Shown here piece after piece: positions 59,464-59,600 of a stretch of DNA of 59,600 bases. The position numbers and the translations under genes are program-made. The number at the start of each line of letters is the position of its first letter. The first letter of the stretch is position 1. The notes under the pieces were generated by a model. That model was given only the letters and a program-made list of their open reading frames with translations, made no database searches and was not told where the DNA came from. Source of the stretch: Erysipelotrichaceae bacterium (GTDB taxonomy: Bacteria; Bacillota_I; Bacilli_A; Erysipelotrichales; Erysipelotrichaceae); the NCBI GenBank assembly GCA_017405675.1, contig JAFRAB010000004.1, forward strand, positions 1 to 59,600, in the 5' to 3' direction.

Positions 59464-59600
59464 AGTGGACCCCATTTAGTTCACTGGAAAAAAAAGATCT
59501 TTTATATGAAACTATCTTCGAAAGGAGATAGTTTTTATATGGCAAAGAAAGGTCAAAGATTTAATAAATATCCAAAGGAAATGATTGAAGCATTGAAAGA
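59464..59600 (+). mobile_element. left end of an IS3-like element (cut by window end)
   Basis: The TGGACCCC start (59466-59473) is a terminal-repeat sequence typical of IS3/IS150-group elements. A small inverted repeat AGTGGAC/GTTCACT (59464-59485) follows. A strong hairpin AAACTATCT/AGATAGTTT (59509-59534) encloses the ribosome site of the transposase gene. Only the first 137 bases are visible. Confidence 0.6.
59539..59600 (+). CDS. transposase orfA, partial (3' cut by window)
   Basis: Only 20 codons are visible: MAKKGQRFNKYPKEMIEALK, a basic start typical of IS3-family OrfA helix-turn-helix proteins. AAAGGAG precedes the ATG by 11 bases and is placed in a hairpin. Confidence 0.6.
   Translation, partial: MAKKGQRFNKYPKEMIEALK

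Noticed and set aside
1..59600. CRISPR arrays, prophage, restriction or other defence islands.
   Set aside because: No spaced repeat arrays, phage structural genes or defence-type operons were seen; the only mobile DNA is at the two window edges.

Overview
This 59.6 kb window is a chromosomal housekeeping segment from a low-GC Gram-positive bacterium (Bacillota). The evidence is the gene families and control elements: a PyrR attenuator, a Thr T-box, a CIRCE operator on htpG, an FMN riboswitch, RNase J, the DnaB/DnaI helicase-loader pair and a polA-mutM-coaE-dnaB-dnaI gene order. Gene content and fusions fit the Erysipelotrichia best, but that placement is inference. An IS200/IS605 transposase (cut by the window start) and an IS3-like element (cut by the window end) flank the segment. 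Most genes lie on the minus strand.

Layout. 1-8.3 kb: IS200/IS605 end, fba, then the minus-strand ftsW/rodA-type gene, rsmD, coaD and an M24 peptidase, divergent from def, rnjA and a metallophosphoesterase-like gene. 8.3-15.4 kb: a thioredoxin-fold protein and an esterase; the pyrR, uracil permease and HAD phosphatase operon behind an attenuator; a CBS-domain membrane protein; a GNAT gene. 15.4-18.4 kb: plus-strand operon of a VTC-type polyphosphate polymerase, a DUF4956 membrane protein and a Cthe_2159-like lipoprotein. 18.4-23.5 kb: T-box-controlled thrS, M18 aminopeptidase, a small unknown and nagA. 23.5-34.1 kb: an eight-gene operon (ZnuA-like lipoprotein, polA, a fused mutM-coaE, dnaB, dnaI, pfkA, pyk, M29 aminopeptidase). 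34.2-39.8 kb: radC with a newly called 54-residue ORF, a HAD phosphatase, a nitroreductase, an rRNA methylase and CIRCE/HrcA-controlled htpG. 39.8-46.9 kb: SpoU methylase, two U32 proteins, nnrD, yhaM, a glycosyltransferase-RecX fusion and a HAD-IB phosphatase.

46.9-47.3 kb holds the most unusual element: a tandem duplication that reads on the plus strand as two small RNA genes. Each has 10-bp-phased TTCACA/TTAACA-like direct repeats, an AT-rich -10, a 5' hairpin, an exposed anti-Shine-Dalgarno plus anti-AUG stretch and its own terminator. The architecture resembles streptococcal csRNAs. Similar phased repeats precede the polyphosphate operon at 15.42 kb, so the sRNAs and that operon may share one PhoP-like response regulator.

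47.3-59.6 kb: tdk, a PhnD-like lipoprotein, a decayed acetyltransferase, an RlmD-type methylase, tRNA-Trp, pepV, a glutamine-amidotransferase-class hydrolase, FMN-riboswitch-controlled ribU, a MazG-like protein, a GNAT-flavodoxin fusion, a thioesterase, tRNA-Glu(CTC) and a small TrkA-N-like protein. Other points of note: an in-frame amber codon inside the RecX domain whose reading frame continues in RecX-like sequence for 64 codons; a ThrRS without its TGS domain; and two proteins (metallophosphoesterase-like, ZnuA-like) lacking canonical metal ligands.
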